DNA from: Naasia sp.
GTDB taxonomy: Bacteria; Actinomycetota; Actinomycetes; Actinomycetales; Microbacteriaceae
NCBI RefSeq assembly: GCF_025465545.1
Contig: NZ_JAODMK010000045.1
Location: 36,381-100,380, forward strand
DNA length: 64,000 nt
Direction: 5' to 3'
The notes under the pieces are model-generated. The model was not told the origin of the DNA. It saw only the letters and a program-made list of their open reading frames with translations, and did no database searches. A program made the position numbers and the translations under genes. Below, piece after piece: positions 60,860-64,000 of this stretch. Each line of letters starts with the position of its first letter. Position 1 is the stretch's first letter.

Positions 60860-62236
60860 TCAGGCCTGGCGGTAGTCTTCCCAGGTCTTCTGGACAGCGT
60901 CCATGACCTGCTCCGGCGTCTGCTGTCCGGCCATCAGCTCCTGCAGCGCCGGGAAGAGCGTGTCACCCATGGCGGGAGACGCGGAGTCGAGCCAGCCGAC
61001 CAGGCCGTTGTTCTCGAGCACGCTCGCCCACGCGGTCTGCACGTCCTCGGCCGCGGTGCCGGCGGGCGCCGAGTTCTCGTCGGGGTACCAGCCGAGGAAG
61101 TCGCCCGCCTCGTTGATCGACGCGGCAACCGGGCCCGTGATGTAGTCGAGGAAGAAGGCCGCGAGGTCCGCGTTCTTCGTCTTCGGTGAGATGCCGAACG
61201 TGCCCTGGTAGCTGCCCGTCGCGTACGAGGGGCCGCCCTCCTCCTTCGGAGGCAGCAGCATGAAGCCGCCGTTCTCGCCGAGAGTCGTGCTGATGTCCGC
61301 GGTGCGCCAGGTGCCCGTGATCAGGAAGGCGCCCTGTCCGTCCATGAAGGAGGCGACGGCGTCCTCGTCGAGGATGCCGTTCGCCTGCTCGGAGATGTAC
61401 CCCTGAGAGAACCAGTCCTTGAAGGTGGTCAGCGCCTGCTTCGTCTCCGGGCTCGTGAAGGTCGCGCCCGGCTTGCCGTTGATCCAGTCCTGGAGGCCCT
61501 GCGGGTCGGCGGTGTTGTCGAGCAGCGTGGAGAACACGTGGCTCCCCGACCACTGGTCGAGGTTTCCGAGCTGGATCGGAATCTCGCCCTTGTCGTGGAG
61601 CGTGGCCAGCGCCGCCTGGAAGTCGTCGAAGGTGGCAGGCAGGTCGACGCCCGCGCGGTCGAGGACGGCCTTGTTGTAGAACACGCCGGTCAGCTCGCCG
61701 CCGGTGGAGACACCCCAGAAGTCGCCGGTGCCGTAGGCCTTGCCGTCGGGAGAGGCCTTCAGCGAGCTGAGGATGCTCGACGGGTACCGGGCGGCCCAGC
61801 CGTATGCGTCGAAGTAGTCGTTGAGCGGGCGCAGGAGCTTGCCCGCCACCAGGCGGGGGGCCATCGCGCCGTCGGCCTCGGCGATGTCCGGGGCGTCGTC
61901 GCCCGACATCACGAGGTTGATCGTCTTGCTGTAGTCGGCGAACGCCTTGACGTCGCGTTCCACCGTGACGTTCGGGAACTCGGCCTCGAACTTGGCGATG
62001 CTCTGACTGAGGCGGGACTCGGGGGCGGCGTCGCCGCCGTCGGTCATCCGCAGCGTCACGTCGCCGAGTGCCGTGACGTCGTCCGCCGAGAGCTTGGTCG
62101 CGGGCGCCAGGGTGGCTGTGCCGCCGGGGGCGGCACCCGGGGTCAGGGCGCTGCAGCCGGCGCTGCCGAGCGCGATCGCCGCAGCGGCGGCGAGGACAAG
62201 AGCGGTGCGGCTCCTGCGGGAGCTGTGCAGGGACAT
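60860..62236 (-). CDS. CUT1 sugar ABC transporter binding lipoprotein (block C)
   Basis: A 458-residue family 1 binding lipoprotein with lipobox SAGC. Typical segments are IAKFEAEFPNVTVERDVKAF, GDFWGVSTGGELTGVFYNKA and GAFLITGTWRTADI. First gene of the leftward block C operon (binding protein, two permeases, ThuA-like, dehydrogenase). Its promoter region is shared with the divergent Gfo/Idh gene and contains motif copy 4, whose TATACT points leftward toward it. Confidence 0.93.
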   Translation of the reverse strand: MSLHSSRRSRTALVLAAAAAIALGSAGCSALTPGAAPGGTATLAPATKLSADDVTALGDVTLRMTDGGDAAPESRLSQSIAKFEAEFPNVTVERDVKAFADYSKTINLVMSGDDAPDIAEADGAMAPRLVAGKLLRPLNDYFDAYGWAARYPSSILSSLKASPDGKAYGTGDFWGVSTGGELTGVFYNKAVLDRAGVDLPATFDDFQAALATLHDKGEIPIQLGNLDQWSGSHVFSTLLDNTADPQGLQDWINGKPGATFTSPETKQALTTFKDWFSQGYISEQANGILDEDAVASFMDGQGAFLITGTWRTADISTTLGENGGFMLLPPKEEGGPSYATGSYQGTFGISPKTKNADLAAFFLDYITGPVAASINEAGDFLGWYPDENSAPAGTAAEDVQTAWASVLENNGLVGWLDSASPAMGDTLFPALQELMAGQQTPEQVMDAVQKTWEDYRQA

Positions 62237-62290
62237 GGAAGCCTTTCATTCAACGTCATCGGTGAAGGCGGCGGCCGGGGGGTCGACCGT

Positions 62291-62314
62291 AAAAGTATAT
62301 TGCCATGCACCTTT
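62291..62314 (-). promoter_or_regulatory. 24-bp shared operator/promoter motif, copy 4
   Basis: On the minus strand the half-sites are AAAGGTGCAT and ATATACTTTT separated by GGCA, with TATACT covering 62299-62294. It lies about 55 bp before the binding-protein start and about 120 bp before the divergent Gfo/Idh start, so it may control both. The palindrome TGGCATGCCA (62314-62323) adjoins it. Confidence 0.75.
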
Positions 62315-62435
62315 GGCATGCCAGACTTGGTCGCCGGCGTCGGCGTGTCCTGCGAGGATGAGCAGCGAGTTCCGGCCTGCGCCGGGACGCCTGCGTTCGC
62401 CCGACGAGTCCTCCTCGACGACGAAAGAGAGACCA

Positions 62436-63599
62436 ATGCCTGCCCTCCGCGTGGGAATGATCGGTATCGGGTTCATGGGCGCCGCCCATTCCCAGGGCTG
62501 GCGGGTCGCGCCCCGGTTCTTCGACCTGCCCCTCGACGTCGAGATGGCGGTGCTCGTGGGCCGCGACGAGAGCCGCACCGAGGCCGCCGCACGCAAGTGG
62601 GGCTGGTCGGAGACGTCCACCGACTGGCGATCCCTGCTGCAGCGCGACGACATCGACCTCATCGACATCGTCACCCCGGGGGACACCCACGCGGAGATCG
62701 CCATCGCGGCCCTCGAGGCGGGCAAGCACGTCCTCTGCGAGAAGCCGCTCGCCAACACCGTCGAAGAGGCCCAGCGCATGGCCGCCGCGGCGGAGAAGGC
62801 GGCCGCCAAGGGCGTCTACGCGATGGTCGGCTTCACCTATCGCCGGGTGCCCGCCGCCGTTCTCGCACGCAACCTCGTGGCGGAGGGCGCGGTCGGCGAG
62901 ATCCGCCAGGTCCGTGCCAACTACCTGCAGGACTGGCTCGTCGACGCCGACGCCCCCCTCACCTGGCGCATGAAGAAGGAGCTCGCCGGCTCCGGCGCGC
63001 TCGGTGACATCGGCGCCCACGCGATCGACCTGGCCCAGTTCATCACCGGCCAGCGCCTGACGACCGTCTCCGGCATGCTCGAGACCTTCGTGAAGTCGCG
63101 GCCTCTCCTGCTCGAGAGCACCGGCCTGAGCGGCACCGCCTCGACCGAGCGCGGCGATGTGACGGTCGACGACCTCGCCCTCTTCACCGGCCGGTTCGAC
63201 GGCGGCGCGGTCGGCTCGTTCGAGGCCACGCGCTTCAGCACCGGGCGCAAGAACGCGTTCCGGATCGAGGTCGCCGGCTCCACCGGAGCGCTCAGCTTCG
63301 ACCTCGAGGACATGAACGTGCTGCGGGTCTACGACCGCACGGCGCCCGCCGACCGCCAGGGCTTCACCCGGGTGATCGTCACCGAGCCGGAGCACCCGTA
63401 CATGGCCGACTGGTGGCCGACAGGGCACATGATCGGCTACGAGCACGGCTTCTCGCACCAGGCGCGGGATCTCGTGCTGGCGATCGCGAACGGCTCCCAG
63501 CCGGAGCCGTCCTTCGCGGACGGCCTTCAGGTGCAGCAGGTCCTCCGGGCCGTCGAGGCCAGTGCCGAGTCCGGCAGTGCTTGGATCCCCATCGCCTGA
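62436..63599 (+). CDS. Gfo/Idh/MocA-family dehydrogenase (block C)
   Basis: A 387-residue NAD(P)-dependent dehydrogenase starting at the ATG after GAAAGAGAG. Cofactor loop VGMIGIGFMGAAHSQGW, catalytic Lys in CEKPLANT, and GDIGAHAIDLAQFITG carrying the conserved Asp/His pair. It matches ThuB-like and myo-inositol-dehydrogenase-like enzymes that oxidise glycosides or sugars. An isomerase gene follows 45 bp downstream, and the divergent operon encodes the importer and ThuA-like partner. Confidence 0.94.
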   Translation: MPALRVGMIGIGFMGAAHSQGWRVAPRFFDLPLDVEMAVLVGRDESRTEAAARKWGWSETSTDWRSLLQRDDIDLIDIVTPGDTHAEIAIAALEAGKHVLCEKPLANTVEEAQRMAAAAEKAAAKGVYAMVGFTYRRVPAAVLARNLVAEGAVGEIRQVRANYLQDWLVDADAPLTWRMKKELAGSGALGDIGAHAIDLAQFITGQRLTTVSGMLETFVKSRPLLLESTGLSGTASTERGDVTVDDLALFTGRFDGGAVGSFEATRFSTGRKNAFRIEVAGSTGALSFDLEDMNVLRVYDRTAPADRQGFTRVIVTEPEHPYMADWWPTGHMIGYEHGFSHQARDLVLAIANGSQPEPSFADGLQVQQVLRAVEASAESGSAWIPIA

Positions 63600-63644
63600 G
63601 CAGGCCGACCGAACCGCAGACACCAGGAACGAAGGAGATCCGAG

Positions 63645-64000
63645 ATGCCACGCCCGATCACTCTCTTCACCGGCCAGTGGGCCGACCTGCCCTTCGAGGA
63701 GGTCGCAGCGCTCGCCTCCCGGTGGGGCTATGACGGCCTGGAGATCGCCTGCTGGGGCGACCACCTCGACCCCTGGCGCTGGGACGACGCCGACTACGTG
63801 CAGGGCAAGCTGGAGGTGCTCGAGCGCAACGGGCTCGAGGTGTTCGCGATCTCGAACCACCTGAAGGGCCAGGCGGTCTGCGACGATCCGATCGACCAGC
63901 GGCACCGCGACATCCTCCCCGATGTGGTGTGGGGCGACGGCGACCCGGAGGGCGTGCGCCGGCGCGCCGCCGAGGAGATGAAGAACACCGCCCGGCTCGC
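63645..64000 (+). CDS. Sugar phosphate isomerase/epimerase-like protein (block C, 3' end cut by window)
   Basis: The first 118 codons of a TIM-barrel protein, running off the right edge. GAAGGAGA precedes the ATG. The start ([20 protein letters not shown]), [16 protein letters not shown] and [19 protein letters not shown] are typical of the large isomerase/epimerase group found next to Gfo/Idh and ThuA genes. It is the third member of this superfamily in the window. Confidence 0.88.
   Translation, partial: MPRPITLFTGQWADLPFEEVAALASRWGYDGLEIACWGDHLDPWRWDDADYVQGKLEVLERNGLEVFAISNHLKGQAVCDDPIDQRHRDILPDVVWGDGDPEGVRRRAAEEMKNTARL

Overview
The window is high-GC DNA (roughly 70% by eye) with many GTG starts, dense gene packing and frequent 4-base ATGA/GTGA gene overlaps. 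Conserved gene order (dxr ... rip ... ispG, proS, nusA) and a MoxR-DUF58-transglutaminase-FHA-FtsK cluster behind a giant Ig/fibronectin surface protein point to an actinobacterium, most likely of the family Microbacteriaceae. The species cannot be named from the sequence. No tRNA, rRNA, transposase, integrase or CRISPR array was seen.

Region 1 (1-13009, plus strand): the 3' end of a very large tandem-Ig/FN3 surface protein, then MoxR ATPase, DUF58 protein, a transglutaminase-fold membrane protein that has lost its catalytic Cys and His, a zinc-ribbon/FHA protein, and a two-domain FtsK/EccC-like ATPase. Neighbours overlap by four bases, so this looks like one cell-envelope or export machine.

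Region 2 (12976-17149): minus-strand gabT, asparaginase and alanine dehydrogenase (amino-acid catabolism), with a divergent OsmC-family gene.

Region 3 (17289-31468): the core block dxr, rip, ispG, proS, nusA on the plus strand. It is interrupted between dxr and rip by three minus-strand Ser/Thr kinases and two lipoproteins that form a kinase-lipoprotein family with one fused and two split versions. Smaller oddities are a LuxR-type regulator remnant, a surface-protein gene, a decayed secreted-protein fragment and a 26-bp perfect inverted repeat. Several of these genes have a -10 box exactly six bases before the start codon, which predicts leaderless mRNAs.

Region 4 (31579-64000): accessory carbohydrate catabolism starts directly after nusA, where rimP/ylxR/infB would normally be neighbours. 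Block A (31579-47453) has an RbsABC-type importer, Gfo/Idh dehydrogenase, TIM-barrel isomerase, SDR, DUF4432 epimerase-like protein, and an operon combining CaiB-type CoA-transferase, a signal-less binding-protein homologue, enoyl-CoA hydratase, FAH-family lyase, LacI repressor and ketoglutarate-semialdehyde dehydrogenase. Operators with the core TAGCGCTA mark its two control regions. Blocks B (47718-57141) and C (57283-64000) each carry a Gfo/Idh dehydrogenase, TIM-barrel isomerase, ThuA-like protein, medium-chain dehydrogenase and an ATPase-less CUT1 sugar importer. They share four copies of a 24-bp imperfect palindrome that overlaps a TATACT -10 box. The best overall reading is a multi-module island for importing glycosides or unusual sugars, oxidising them to keto-sugars and cleaving them. 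The CoA-linked branch in block A is the most novel part.
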